Assembly (NCBI GenBank): GCA_963748295.1
Contig: CAVVIH010000006.1
Span: 186,001-250,000, forward strand
Length of the DNA stretch: 64,000 bases
Origin: CAVVIH01 sp963748295
GTDB lineage: Bacteria > Acidobacteriota > Vicinamibacteria > Vicinamibacterales > 2-12-FULL-66-21
Direction of reading: 5' to 3'
The notes below the pieces were generated by a model. It saw only the letters and a list, made by a program, of their open reading frames with translations. It was not told the DNA's origin and made no database searches. The translations under genes were made by a program, and so were the position numbers. Below, in pieces: positions 55,589-63,613 of the stretch. Position 1 is the stretch's first letter. Every line of letters begins with the position of its first letter.

Positions 55589-56302
55589 CTATTCGCCGCG
55601 GGCAGGTGGCCCGATCGTACCCATCACCGTTCCCGTCACGCCAGCTCGATGCCCGGCGCAATGACAGTCGCTGAGCGCGTACTCGATGTGCAGCACGCGC
55701 CGTCGCCGATCGTCGAGCGACTTCGACGACGCGTGAAGCGTGAGCGGGCGCATCGCCACAACGCCGCCGGCTGGAACCACGCATTCTACCGGTCTTGTGG
55801 TCGCGGCGAGGCGCGCGATCTCGTCGTCTGTGAACACACCGCCGCGATGCGTGTCCGGCAGGACGCGAAGCGGCCCGTTCATCGGCGTCGAGTCGTCCAG
55901 GCTGACGCGCAGCGCAACGACATGTTCGAGTGCCCATGCGGGCGCATGCGCGTAGAGCACGCCGGCCTTCGTCGACCACGGCCCCCACTCCGCCTCGTCG
56001 TTTCTGGCGCGCAACGGCAGCGCCGTGTCCTGGTGCCACACCACTAGCCAGTTGGCGTTGGCGGATTTGTCGAACAGAGTCGCTCGGAACGGAAGGGGCG
56101 CCGGTCCAACGAATTCGCTGGCAAGCATCATCAACCGTCGATCGTTCGCCAGCGCACGGACTGCAGGCAGCTTCAGAACGTGTCTCGCGCCCGCTTTGGT
56201 CCGCTCGAGGTTCGCGCTGTTCAGCGCCTCGAGCAGCTGCGCCATTTCGCGGCGGTGAAAGACGCGCTCGTGGATTGAATAGCCCTGATCGGTGTAGGAC
56301 AT
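55589..56302 (-). CDS. Phytanoyl-CoA dioxygenase (PhyH) family protein, C-terminus possibly frameshifted
   Basis: An Fe(II)/2-oxoglutarate-dependent oxygenase: LVVWHQDTALPL (HxD of the iron site), GPLRVLPDTHRGG, VPAGGVVAMRPLTLHASSKSLDDRRRRVLHIEYA (second His and the 2-oxoglutarate Arg). Length and motif order are standard. After HIEYA the frame runs into an odd Cys/Gly tail ending at 55589; in the adjacent frame the expected SATVIAPGIELA follows and stops at 55636. A single extra base at about 55675-55678 would explain this and give 221 residues. The substrate is unknown; the family hydroxylates varied small molecules. Confidence 0.82.
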   Translation of the reverse strand: MSYTDQGYSIHERVFHRREMAQLLEALNSANLERTKAGARHVLKLPAVRALANDRRLMMLASEFVGPAPLPFRATLFDKSANANWLVVWHQDTALPLRARNDEAEWGPWSTKAGVLYAHAPAWALEHVVALRVSLDDSTPMNGPLRVLPDTHRGGVFTDDEIARLAATTRPVECVVPAGGVVAMRPLTLHASSKSLDDRRRRVLHIEYALSDCHCAGHRAGVTGTVMGTIGPPARGE

Positions 56303-56310
56303 TCTCGGGA

Positions 56311-56646
56311 TCAGCTGCCAGGGTAGCCCTTCCTATCCGCCAGCGCCAAGCGCGCCAGCACCGCTCTGACCAGCGCCCCGATGGCGTACCCGACGACTGC
56401 ATACATCAACGTGCCCACGACGGAGAAGAACAGAACGTAGGCGTCCTGCGAGTTGTAAAGAATCTTGCCGCCGCCGGGAATGGCCTGGAGCAGTGCAACG
56501 AGCGGGAAATCGAGGAGCGCCACGAGGAACGCCTGCCCTTCGCCCGCTCCGGATGAAGCCACCAGCGTCCAGACAACGGTGACGATGTGGAAGAGCGCGA
56601 ATAATGACGCGCCCGCGAGCGGAAGCCGGTGTCGAATCGTTCTCAA
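56311..56646 (-). CDS. Integral membrane protein, start unresolved
   Basis: Three hydrophobic segments (PLAGASLFALFHIVTVVWTLVAS, AFLVALLDFPLVALLQAIPG, AYVLFFSVVGTLMYAVVGYAIGALV), about 111 residues from TTG 56646. The frame is open back to an ATG at 56715, which would overlap the upstream gene by 53 bases. A different ATG at 56666, overlapping the upstream stop as ATGA and encoding MTAKSFR, is in another frame and would need one added base to join. The true start is therefore uncertain and may be hidden by a further indel. Function unknown. Confidence 0.55.
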   Translation of the reverse strand: MRTIRHRLPLAGASLFALFHIVTVVWTLVASSGAGEGQAFLVALLDFPLVALLQAIPGGGKILYNSQDAYVLFFSVVGTLMYAVVGYAIGALVRAVLARLALADRKGYPGS

Positions 56647-56662
56647 CGAAAAGACTTGGCTG

Positions 56663-57065
56663 TCATCGTTCCTTATGAAGCCATGTGACGCTCGAAAAAC
56701 CCTGACTCTCCACAAGCGCTCTAATGCCCTCGATCAATGGGGCGGCTTCAGAGTGTGGAGGTTTGTCGCGTCCGAACATCTTGCGACCATACCGCCGAAG
56801 CGATAAAAGCCAGTGATCCCTGGCGCCGTCGACATTTATGCAGTGGACGGCGAATTCGGACCCTGCATCCGTGTGGTATTCGACGAACCAGCCCCAGTCC
56901 TCGGCGATCGGATAGCTCGTCACGATCCCTCGCTTCGCGAGCTCGGCGGCGAGCCAGTACCGCGAGTTCGGCGCCATAGACCTGCGGGTTCACTTGGGAA
57001 TCCTCGGGCAGGATCGGCGCGAAGCGGTCGCTGTGGAATTCGACGATGTCCTGAAGAGGGTCCAT
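56663..57065 (-). CDS. Conserved hypothetical protein, frameshifted
   Basis: The N-terminus, in one frame from ATG 57065, reads MDPLQDIVEFHSDRFAPILP, then EDSQVNPQVYGAELA. The rest, in the next frame, reads YWLAAELAKRGIVTSYPIAEDWGWFVEYH, FAVHCINVDG and DHWLLSLRRYGRKMFG. Removing one G at 56960-56961 joins them into a 133-residue protein that matches, from memory, a widespread cytoplasmic family with the blocks DIVEFxSDRFxPxLPEDxQVNPxVYGAELA and TSYPxxEDWGWFxEY. The family has no known function. Its stop (TGA) overlaps an ATG in the next gene region. Confidence 0.75.
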
Positions 57066-57173
57066 CTAAGTTGGCACCGTGGTCCATCGTGCCGTCAACC
57101 GTTCGAAGACTTCGGGGATGCTCGGTGTCACCAGTGTCCGAGCGTTCACGCTCTCTCCAATGCCGCTCAATGC

Positions 57174-57714
57174 CTACCGAATCAGCAGCCACCTATCGAC
57201 AACAACGGGTGTGAGCCTATCGTTGCCGTATGGTGGAAACGTCAACCGAATCGATCTTGCTGACGGACGTTCGATGATGACACTCGAAGCCGGGTATTCG
57301 TAAGCGAGCTCACGCACAATCATCAGACCAGGGATAACTTCCAGCTCCTGCCGAACGATCATCCCGTATCTCGTCGTGGCTCCGCCATCGGTTTGATAAG
57401 CGTTCACGGTGGTAATACCCAGCGGAACGGACTGAGCCCTCTCGATGCCGCCGGGGAATATCAGTCTCAACACTGACACAACCGCGATCAGCAACGCTAA
57501 CACCAGCACGGGGAGCAGCGAGAGGGCCCAGGCCAGCCGCTTGCGGGCGGTCCAGTACGATCAGCGCGTGGGTAAACAGCATGAACGGCACGATCTGCAG
57601 GAGACCGGCGGCCGCGTCATTCAGCTTCTCGTTCGTGAACATGACGAACGGGAAGAACGAGTTCACCGTCGCTATGACGTAGCAGCCGCCAAGGACGCGA
57701 AACCACGCTGGCAT
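57174..57714 (-). CDS. Membrane protein with C-terminal soluble domain, frameshifted
   Basis: From ATG 57714: MPAWFRVLGGCYVIATVNSF, FPFVMFTNEKLNDAAAGLLQIVPFMLFTHALIVLDR, two to three membrane helices; then the frame breaks. The next frame continues with RKRLAWALSLLPVLVLALLIAVVSVLRLIFPGG, a further helix, and a soluble domain of about 75 residues (ITTVNAYQTDGGATTRYGMIVRQELEVIPGLMIVREL). Removing one base from the GGG at 57545-57547 gives 179 residues. Function unknown; the soluble part would face the periplasm. Confidence 0.7.
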
Positions 57715-57787
57715 GCGAGGGAAGATTCTAACTGATGCGGTTGATTCGCAGCTGTCAAACAGATCGCCGTGGCGAAGCGCCGGTCCA

Positions 57788-58126
57788 TCAGGAGTCACCG
57801 CCATCAGTCGCCGCTGCCGCGCGGTGCTCCAAAAGCTTCTGACGAATGGCCGGGATCAAAGCCGATGCGGTTTCGTTCTGCGGGTCCAGCGACACACCGA
57901 CCGGGTAATCCTCATATGCGAGCCAGAAGACCTGCGAGTCGATGCGGACGGTCCAGACGCGTTGATCAGGTCCGTCCGCACGATCCACCACTGCTCCCTC
58001 GAGGACCTGCAGGATGGCTTCGACATACCCTGGAAAGAGGTCCCAATCCACGCGCTCCGTCAACAACAGCGACGTGTCGCCAGATGCCATAGGCACGATC
58101 TCGAGGCGCTCGAGTGGTGTGTGCAC
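57788..58126 (-). CDS. Conserved hypothetical protein
   Basis: A 112-residue cytoplasmic protein: SLLLTERVDWDLFPGYVEAILQVLEGAVVDRADGPDQRVWTVRIDSQVFWLAYEDYPVGVSLDPQNETASALIPAIRQKLL. The layout, a helix followed by a beta hairpin containing WTVRIDxQxFWLAYEDYPxGVSLDP, recurs in many bacteria in a short family of unknown function. No signal, membrane segment or catalytic motif is visible. It begins seven bases after the SF0329-like gene on the same strand. Confidence 0.72.
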   Translation of the reverse strand: MHTPLERLEIVPMASGDTSLLLTERVDWDLFPGYVEAILQVLEGAVVDRADGPDQRVWTVRIDSQVFWLAYEDYPVGVSLDPQNETASALIPAIRQKLLEHRAAAATDGGDS

Positions 58127-58132
58127 GTCCGC

Positions 58133-58366
58133 TCAGCGCTTCTTGGCAGCCTTACGGGCGCCTCGCCTCATCGGCTCGCGATTCTCGGGCTTGCCGTAGC
58201 CGCCACCGCCGGGCTTCTCCCCGCCGCCGTGGACCTTGTTGACGGTCGCCCACGCGCGCCGTTCAGCTTCTCCTTCGGATAAACCGCGCTCCCGATAGCC
58301 TTCCTCGATGTGCTCGGCCTGACGCTTCTGCTTGTCCGTGTACCTGCGTTTGTCACCTTGAGGCAT
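58133..58366 (-). CDS. Small basic protein, likely own start inside the SF0329-like frame
   Basis: A 77-residue protein MPQGDKRRYTDKQKRQAEHI, then EEGYRERGLSEGEAERRAWATVNKVHGGGEKPGGGGYGKPENREPM. The block YTDKQKRQAEHIEEGYxxRGxSxxEAERRAWATVNKxxGGG is typical of a stand-alone family often labelled plasmid-stabilisation-like, with a Gly-rich basic tail that could bind nucleic acid. AGGAG lies seven bases before the ATG at 58366, the best ribosome binding site in this stretch, which argues that this start is used. Confidence 0.7.
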   Translation of the reverse strand: MPQGDKRRYTDKQKRQAEHIEEGYRERGLSEGEAERRAWATVNKVHGGGEKPGGGGYGKPENREPMRRGARKAAKKR

Positions 58367-58792
58367 GAGTTCACTCCTGCCATCAAGGAAGGCAAATGAG
58401 GTGCCACTCGGAATCCCTTCAGCCTCGCATCGGAGCCGGTACAGCTCGTGGACCAGCGGATGCTCCTCCGGGCCGATGTCGAGGCTGCGGAGCCGCCGCT
58501 TGCCGACGCGCCTGTCGATCACCGCCAGGGCCCGCAGCAGCGGACTCGGTGACCTCAGCGCATCATCGATTGGAAGTGCAAGATATCTCTTCAGATCCTC
58601 GAGCGCCCGGTAGTCGTCGTATTCGCTCGACGATGTGTCGAACGACGCAATCTCGCGGCCGTCGATCGTCAGCCAGATGCGGCCGACCTCCTCGAGCGTG
58701 TAGCGGTAGCGCGCCTGATGGAGCCCGACGCGCTTCCCCAGGATCGGCGCTCGAAGCGACTCGAGGTTGGTTTTCAGCTGGCTCCAGCGCAT
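58133..58792 (-). CDS. SF0329-like protein reading in frame into a small basic protein
   Basis: A 219-codon frame. Residues 1-135 match the SF0329 type: MRWSQLKTNLESLRAPILGKRVGLHQARYRYTLEEVGRIWLTIDGREIASFDT, then DALRSPSPLLRALAVIDRRVGKRRLRSL and PLVHELYRLRCEAEGI, where relatives end. A short low-complexity joint (PSGTSFAFLDGRSE) follows and then a complete small basic protein with its own start and strong ribosome binding site (separate entry). Either the two proteins are genuinely fused or a stop codon at about 58370-58390 has been lost. The last 19 bases of the next gene overlap its start. Confidence 0.65.
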   Translation of the reverse strand: MRWSQLKTNLESLRAPILGKRVGLHQARYRYTLEEVGRIWLTIDGREIASFDTSSSEYDDYRALEDLKRYLALPIDDALRSPSPLLRALAVIDRRVGKRRLRSLDIGPEEHPLVHELYRLRCEAEGIPSGTSFAFLDGRSELMPQGDKRRYTDKQKRQAEHIEEGYRERGLSEGEAERRAWATVNKVHGGGEKPGGGGYGKPENREPMRRGARKAAKKR

Positions 58793-59466
58793 GAAGGATT
58801 CTCGACCGGGACGAGGTCCGCAAAGCAAAAGCCATCTCGTTCGACGATCTCTCCAGCAACCGCGGCAACGGGATGTTTGAACATCGGCCCATCGAGAACG
58901 CAGGTGTGGAACTCGCCGTTCTCACCGCAGGGATCGACGTCGGCTGGCAGATCGGCCAGAAGAGCGTGGTCGAATCGCCGCCCGGCGAACGACTGCGGCA
59001 GCTTTCTCGGATCGACGCAGGTGAGAAACGCCTCGACGCCCGCATCGATCATGCGGCGTGCGAGCGGGGCTGTGGGCTCGTGCCAGATCGGAAACAGCGG
59101 CTCGAGCCCGGACCCTTCGAGCTGCTTGATGCGATAGGCGCGGATGTCCTCGAGGAAGAGATCGCCGAACGCCACGTGCGTGACGCCGCGCTCGAGCGCG
59201 GACGCGACCGCTTCGCGCATCGCCCGCTCGTAGACATCGTTTGAACAGGGCCACGGCAGCGGAATGACGTGCAGCGGCAGTCCGCACGCGCGCGCCTGCG
59301 CCTCGAGGATCGCCCGGCGCGTCGAGTGCATCGCGACGCGATCGTGGGTCGTATTGACGGTCGTCAACAGGCCGACGACTTCCACGTCCGGATTCTGCCG
59401 CAGCACGTGAAGCGTCCACGCACTGTCCTTGCCCGAGCTCCACGAAAGCAGTACACGGCGTGCCAT
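58774..59466 (-). CDS. Dph6-like ATP-pyrophosphatase (diphthine-ammonia ligase family)
   Basis: A 230-residue adenine-nucleotide alpha-hydrolase: RRVLLSWSSGKDSAWTLHVL (PP-loop SGKDS), VVGLLTTVNTTHDRVAMHSTRRAIL, ALERGVTHVAFGDLFLEDIRAYR and EPLFPIWHEPTAPLARRMID, matching the bacterial relatives of the eukaryotic and archaeal diphthamide amidase Dph6. Bacteria lack diphthamide on EF-Tu, so the real substrate is unknown; related enzymes activate carboxylates with ATP for amide formation. It overlaps the SF0329-like gene by 19 bases. Confidence 0.88.
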   Translation of the reverse strand: MARRVLLSWSSGKDSAWTLHVLRQNPDVEVVGLLTTVNTTHDRVAMHSTRRAILEAQARACGLPLHVIPLPWPCSNDVYERAMREAVASALERGVTHVAFGDLFLEDIRAYRIKQLEGSGLEPLFPIWHEPTAPLARRMIDAGVEAFLTCVDPRKLPQSFAGRRFDHALLADLPADVDPCGENGEFHTCVLDGPMFKHPVAAVAGEIVERDGFCFADLVPVENPSCAGAS

Positions 59467-59475
59467 CGGTGGTTG

Positions 59476-60537
59476 TCAGTTGCCTCCTGCAACGTCGCCG
59501 GCTAACTCCTTCGTCAGAATACCCGCTGACACCTCTTTGCAGCCGGTTGTATTCTGCCCGGCCCACAAGGGTGAGAAATCGCTGCGGCCCAGGCCTTCGG
59601 CTTTGGCGCGCAACGGCGCGAGAGCGGACGCCGCGAGCGGGAAGTCGGGCGCGACCGGATTGATGGGGCCCAGCTCTCTCATGATGCGGTTCACGATCCC
59701 TCGCGCCGGCCGGCCGGTCAACAGGTTCGTCACTGCCGTCACGCGTGCTCCATCGTCTTTGAGGGCAGCACGATGGACGGTGCTCGTGGTCGCCTCGGTG
59801 CACAGAAGATACGCGGTTCCAATCTGCACGGCGGCGGCTCCGAGCGCCAGGGCAGCCCTGATTCCGCGCGCATCGCCAATGCCACCGGCGGCGATCACGG
59901 GGACCTTCACTGCGCGCACGATCTGCGGGACCAGCGCGAGCGTGCCCACCTGCGTATGGAGATCCTGCGACAGGAAGATGCCCCTGTGCCCTCCGGCCTC
60001 GAGTCCCTGCGCGATGATCGCATCGACGCCATGCGCCTCCAGCCACCGCGCCTCGTCCACCGTCGTCGCCGAGGAGAGGATCCGGGCGCCCCACTGGCGC
60101 ACTCGCCCGAGCATGTCCGGCGACGGCAATCCAAAATGAAAGCTGACGATGGGTGGTCTGAACTCCCCGAGTACATCGACGGCGTCATCGCTGAAGGGCA
60201 TGCGGCCGGGACCGGCGGAAAGAGGGCCTGGTTCTATGCCAAGTTCCGCGTAATACGGCGCCAACGCGGTCCGCCAGGCACTCTCCTTCTCGGGACTGTA
60301 GCGAGGCGGCGTGTGACAGAAGAAATTCACGTTCCATGGTTTCGCCGTCTGCGAGGCGATCGCGGCGAGCTCCGCGCGCAGTGCCTCGACGCTCAGCAAA
60401 GCGGTGGGAAGCGACCCCAGGCCGCCTGCCTCAGAGACGGCCACGGCCATCGCGCTGCCCTGCACTCCGGCCATCGGCGCCTGAATGATCGGAAGGGATA
60501 TGCCGAAGAGTTGCTGTAAGGTCACTGGCGTAGACAT
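59476..60537 (-). CDS. Nitronate monooxygenase-like flavin oxidoreductase
   Basis: A 353-residue TIM-barrel flavoprotein: SLPIIQAPMAGVQGSAMAVAVSEAGGLGSLP, PWNVNFFCHTPPR, VDAIIAQGLEAGGHRGIF (FMN-binding region with the conserved EAGGHRG), VPVIAAGGIGDARGIRAALALGAAAVQIGTAYL and GPINPVAPDFPLAASALAPL. It belongs to the 2-nitropropane dioxygenase / nitronate monooxygenase group, which oxidises nitronates or related compounds. The family's His in EAGGHRG is present. It is nine bases upstream of the Dph6-like gene. Confidence 0.9.
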   Translation of the reverse strand: MSTPVTLQQLFGISLPIIQAPMAGVQGSAMAVAVSEAGGLGSLPTALLSVEALRAELAAIASQTAKPWNVNFFCHTPPRYSPEKESAWRTALAPYYAELGIEPGPLSAGPGRMPFSDDAVDVLGEFRPPIVSFHFGLPSPDMLGRVRQWGARILSSATTVDEARWLEAHGVDAIIAQGLEAGGHRGIFLSQDLHTQVGTLALVPQIVRAVKVPVIAAGGIGDARGIRAALALGAAAVQIGTAYLLCTEATTSTVHRAALKDDGARVTAVTNLLTGRPARGIVNRIMRELGPINPVAPDFPLAASALAPLRAKAEGLGRSDFSPLWAGQNTTGCKEVSAGILTKELAGDVAGGN

Positions 60538-60548
60538 CGCGCAATCGC

Positions 60549-61052
60549 TCAGTCCTCACGCTCACTCGCGTGGCGCACCGCGGTGATGACGTCGTGGCCG
60601 GCGTGAAAGAGGGCGGAGAGCCCGTGCCGCATCTCACCCAGATCCTGTTCGTCCGCTTCGGCGGTCAGCGTGCCGCCGAACGTCCGCGCGTAAAACCTGA
60701 CCCGGCCGACCGCCGGCAGCGGAGTTTCCACGGCTTTCGAGAACAGACCGAGGCGAGCCTCGGCCTCCGCGAAGAAAGCGCCGTGGGTCGCGCGCACCGA
60801 TTCGTGCTCGCCCGCGCCGATCACGCCTCCTCCGCTGCTGAAGTACAAGCTGGTGCTTCCCTCCACGAACACCACGAGCGTCGCGACGGCTTCCGGATAT
60901 CCGGTCTCCATCACGATTCCAAAGACGTTCGGGTGTTCGGGGCCGGGTACAAGTCCAAGCTCCTCAGCGCCTCGAGCCAGCGCCTGCGCGCGGAGCTGCC
61001 GCGACATTTCCACGGGATCCGGGGATTCCTTGCGACGAGACCAGAAGGCCAT
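60549..61052 (-). CDS. Conserved hypothetical protein
   Basis: A 167-residue cytoplasmic protein: PNVFGIVMETGYPEAVATLVVFVEGSTSLYFSSGGGVIGAGEHESVR, then VGRVRFYARTFGGTLTAEADEQDLGEMRHGLSALFHAGHDVITAVR. The Gly-rich 'LYFSSGGGVIGxGxHxxVR' and 'VRFYxRTFxG' blocks are conserved in a family of unknown function in several phyla. No catalytic motif stands out. It is followed at a gap of 11 bases by the nitronate monooxygenase-like gene and may share its message. Confidence 0.72.
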   Translation of the reverse strand: MAFWSRRKESPDPVEMSRQLRAQALARGAEELGLVPGPEHPNVFGIVMETGYPEAVATLVVFVEGSTSLYFSSGGGVIGAGEHESVRATHGAFFAEAEARLGLFSKAVETPLPAVGRVRFYARTFGGTLTAEADEQDLGEMRHGLSALFHAGHDVITAVRHASERED

Positions 61053-61071
61053 GGGTCCACCACACCAGTCA

Positions 61072-61593
61072 TCAAGTATCGAGCGCCCTGCCGATCGCGG
61101 TAATGGTATTCCAGTTGCGGGTCGTGACCGGCACGCCGAACAGCTTGTCGAGCGAACCGAGATACCCGATCGCCTTCATCTGGCGCCGATACAGGCCGAT
61201 GACGAACCGGTCCTGGCGCGCGAGGACTTTCAGCAGCCACGGTCCACGCGGTGGAAACGTCAACGGCAGCCGCGGCGTCGAGCGCGGGCGTCCCGACAGA
61301 ACGCTCACGAACCAGATGATGTCCTTTCTTTCGGGTTGGCCCGCGAAAACATCACGAGACACCAGCCTCGCGACGTCGCGACCGTTGCAGATCACGATCT
61401 CGGTCTCGAACGGAAGCCTGCGCACCAGTTCCGCCCGGAGCTGCGAGAGGCTGATCGGTTTGCGGATCACCAGAGTTCCCGCCGCGCCGATGTTGACCGC
61501 GTCGAGGTGCTTCAGTTGTTTCGCGAGCAGGCTGGGCCTGAAGGTCCGGTAACCGCCGACGTTGACGCCTCTCAGAAACACTACGAGTGCCAT
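61072..61593 (-). CDS. DUF1697 domain protein
   Basis: A 173-residue protein: MALVVFLRGVNVGGYRTFRPSLLAKQLKHLDAVNIGAAGTLVIRKP, then LRAELVRRLPFETEIVICNGRDVARLV and PVTTRNWNTITAI. This is the standard DUF1697 pattern (LRGVNVGG...NxxSxGNVVF...TxRNWxTV). The function is unknown. Its ATG overlaps the stop of the VOC protein gene by one base. Confidence 0.88.
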   Translation of the reverse strand: MALVVFLRGVNVGGYRTFRPSLLAKQLKHLDAVNIGAAGTLVIRKPISLSQLRAELVRRLPFETEIVICNGRDVARLVSRDVFAGQPERKDIIWFVSVLSGRPRSTPRLPLTFPPRGPWLLKVLARQDRFVIGLYRRQMKAIGYLGSLDKLFGVPVTTRNWNTITAIGRALDT

Positions 61594-61982
61594 CAGCGCG
61601 CCTGCCGCTCACCGAACCAGTAGCAGAGACCGTCGGGCGCGACGACGTAGAAGACCTTCCATGTGGCACCGCCGTGCTCTTCGGTGTCGAAGTTCGAGAG
61701 CTCCTTGTTGAGCCCGTTGGCGTTGAACTCCGCGAACAGCGACTCGAGGCCCTTGACGTGGAAGGCGCACCCATCCTGCGAGGAATCGCCGCCGTTCTCG
61801 GCAAGCCGAATCTGGACGTCGTCACGGGCGAGCACCGCCGAGCTGTGTGGCGTGTCGCTGCGTGAGACGACCTTGAAGCCGAGGACGTTTTCGTAGAACG
61901 GTAGCGCGGCGGCGAGGTTCGCGACGGGCAGGTTCATGTTGTCGCCCTGGTAGCCGAACGCCTTCTCGAGAGTTGGTTTCAC
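61593..61982 (-). CDS. VOC family protein
   Basis: A 129-residue glyoxalase/bleomycin-resistance-type protein: LPVANLAAALPFYENVLGFKVVSRSDTPHSSAVLARDDVQIRLAENGGD, then CAFHVKGLESLFAEFNANGLNK and WKVFYVVAPDGLCYWFGE. The 'DxxxAxxFYxxVLGF' opening and terminal 'xDPDGxxxxFxE'-like pattern identify the fold. Start GTG 61982 lies five bases after the upstream DUF1569-like stop. The substrate is unknown. Confidence 0.82.
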   Translation of the reverse strand: MKPTLEKAFGYQGDNMNLPVANLAAALPFYENVLGFKVVSRSDTPHSSAVLARDDVQIRLAENGGDSSQDGCAFHVKGLESLFAEFNANGLNKELSNFDTEEHGGATWKVFYVVAPDGLCYWFGERQAR

Positions 61983-61987
61983 TGCGA

Positions 61988-62458
61988 CTACTCGACTCCA
62001 AACTGGCGGAGATGATGATCGAAATGGCGATACTGGAGGACATCCCAGTCGCGGGTCGTCATCCGCCCGAAGCTCGGGTGAATCACGCCGAGCCTGTCGG
62101 GCGACGTCGTGGCGAAGCGCTCGACGAGCTCCACGACGATCTCCTTGTCCCGCTGCCAACCGAGGGTGGGCGTGTTGAAGGCGCCCGGCGGCGATTGAAT
62201 CTTGCCTTCCGGCCATGGCAGGCGATGAATCGCGAAGAATCGCAGCAGCGCGCCACGAATACGTCCGGGCGGCGAGCCTTCGCCGATCCGCTCGCCGAGA
62301 GCGAGGCGCAGGCCGGTTGCGAGGTGCGGCAGCAGCTGTTCGGGCTCCATCCGGCCCCATCGGCGGGTGTGCCCGGGCGTCAGCGCCGCGAGCCGATCGA
62401 GAATCGCGCGGCGACCGCGAGCATCACGCAACGAACGGGGAACTGCGCCCGTACTCAT
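61988..62458 (-). CDS. DUF1569 domain protein (DinB-like four-helix)
   Basis: A 156-residue protein: RAILDRLAALTPGHTRRWGRMEPEQLLPHLATGLRLALGE, FFAIHRLPWPEGKIQSPPGAF, and the C-terminal signature HPSFGRMTTRDWDVLQYRHFDHHLRQFGV. The last motif, which holds the conserved HxxHHLRQF, is diagnostic for DUF1569, a member of the DinB-like metal-binding four-helix bundles. His residues from the two halves (PHL and HFDHH) could bind a metal. Function unknown. Confidence 0.88.
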   Translation of the reverse strand: MSTGAVPRSLRDARGRRAILDRLAALTPGHTRRWGRMEPEQLLPHLATGLRLALGERIGEGSPPGRIRGALLRFFAIHRLPWPEGKIQSPPGAFNTPTLGWQRDKEIVVELVERFATTSPDRLGVIHPSFGRMTTRDWDVLQYRHFDHHLRQFGVE

Positions 62459-62471
62459 CGTCTCAATGCGT

Positions 62472-62915
62472 CTACTTCACTGCCTTCACCGCAGTGACCG
62501 CGTCTCCACTCGCCGGACGCTTCGCGAGCCAGTCGAGCTTGGCCTTTGCCCTATCCACCAGCTCCGTCGATCTACACAGGATCGAAGTCGAAAGCGGCTT
62601 GCCAGCGGCAAATACGAGGTATTTCTTGTTCATCTCGAACAGTCGATCAGCGCCAACACGCATTTCACGCTCGACGTGACCCTTCCACGATTGCTCGACA
62701 CGGAATGTTCCGATATCGACGGCTACATGACTTCCCTGATCGTAGGTAGGTTCGGTTGCCACGACGGTTCCTACAAAAACAACGTCGGCCCGCGCAAAGA
62801 GCTCTTCCGGTTTGTCGAAGATGACACATTGAGCGTCGGCAATGGCTGGCAGAGCAAGCATCGCTGCCGCGCCGGCGATAACGCCTAACGGAACATAACT
62901 CATGATGTTGTTCAT
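62472..62915 (-). CDS. Exported TIMP/NTR-like OB-fold protein
   Basis: A 147-residue protein with a signal peptide ending ADAQC, so the mature protein starts with Cys. Then EELFARADVVFVGTVVATEP, FRVEQSWKGHVEREMRV and KKYLVFAAGKPLSTSILCRSTELVDRAKAKLDWL. The opening Cys, the 'ARADVVFVGTV' strand and the distal C-terminal Cys resemble bacterial relatives of the netrin/TIMP OB fold, where the two Cys are disulfide-bonded. Inhibitor activity is not implied. The ATG at 62915 or the one four codons later may be used. Confidence 0.75.
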   Translation of the reverse strand: MNNIMSYVPLGVIAGAAAMLALPAIADAQCVIFDKPEELFARADVVFVGTVVATEPTYDQGSHVAVDIGTFRVEQSWKGHVEREMRVGADRLFEMNKKYLVFAAGKPLSTSILCRSTELVDRAKAKLDWLAKRPASGDAVTAVKAVK

Positions 62916-62952
62916 GAAGTCTATTGTCAGTCCGAAGTAGATTGAACGACGG

Positions 62953-63577
62953 TCAACTGATCCACAACATAGCGACTGATTCCACTCGCCAGCCGTTTGA
63001 TGCTCTTTGCAGGACCACTAGCCACCCTTTTCCGCAAAGTGATCCGCATACATACGACACGTATACCAGTGCCCGGTTGTTCGTTGAATAGCCTGGCAGC
63101 GTCACGGACGCCCATACTCGCGTTCGATCTTCATCTTTCAGCTGAACCCCGTCTGCTTTGCCGACTGGCCCGTTCCCTTTGCCTACCGGCACCAGGACCA
63201 CGAGAGGAAGCCTGAGATCAGGCACGCGGGTGCGAACTCGCATTCCGGAGTTCGAAAGATTTCAGGAGCTGTTCCCGTACAGCCGCTCCTTCAACCATTT
63301 CGCTTTCCAGATGCTTCCTCCAGCCTTCGGTCGACGGACGACGTCCATCCGGAGGCTCATCCTGCTTGCGGAAAACAACGGTCCGCTCGGCGAGATTGAC
63401 CGGTTCCTTCACTCTGTCTGGGAACAGTTGCCTGATCTCAGCCAGGACCGTGCGTTCCAGCGCGGCCTTCAACACCGCCTCATCTTCGGTATCGAACGTG
63501 GCGGGTGTGCTGGTAGACGGCTGCTGCACGAGCAAGATTGTCGCGAGAATCAGATGACAACAACCAAGCAGGTTCAT
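62953..63577 (-). CDS. Exported conserved protein, frameshifted
   Basis: From ATG 63577: a signal peptide (MNLLGCCHLILATILLVQQ), then LERTVLAEIRQLFPDRVKEP and EQLLKSFELRNASSH in one frame. In the next frame follow RVPDLRLPLVVLVPVGKGNG, WASVTLPGYSTNNRALVYVSYVCGSLCGKGWLVVLQ and the stop at 62953. Removing one base from the GGG at 63228-63230 joins them into 207 residues. The pair of Cys in VCGSLCGKG and a strand-rich C-terminus suggest an exported beta protein. Family unknown. Confidence 0.72.
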
Positions 63578-63613
63578 CTATTCCTGATTTGTAGCGTTCG
63601 ACCAATTACTCAT

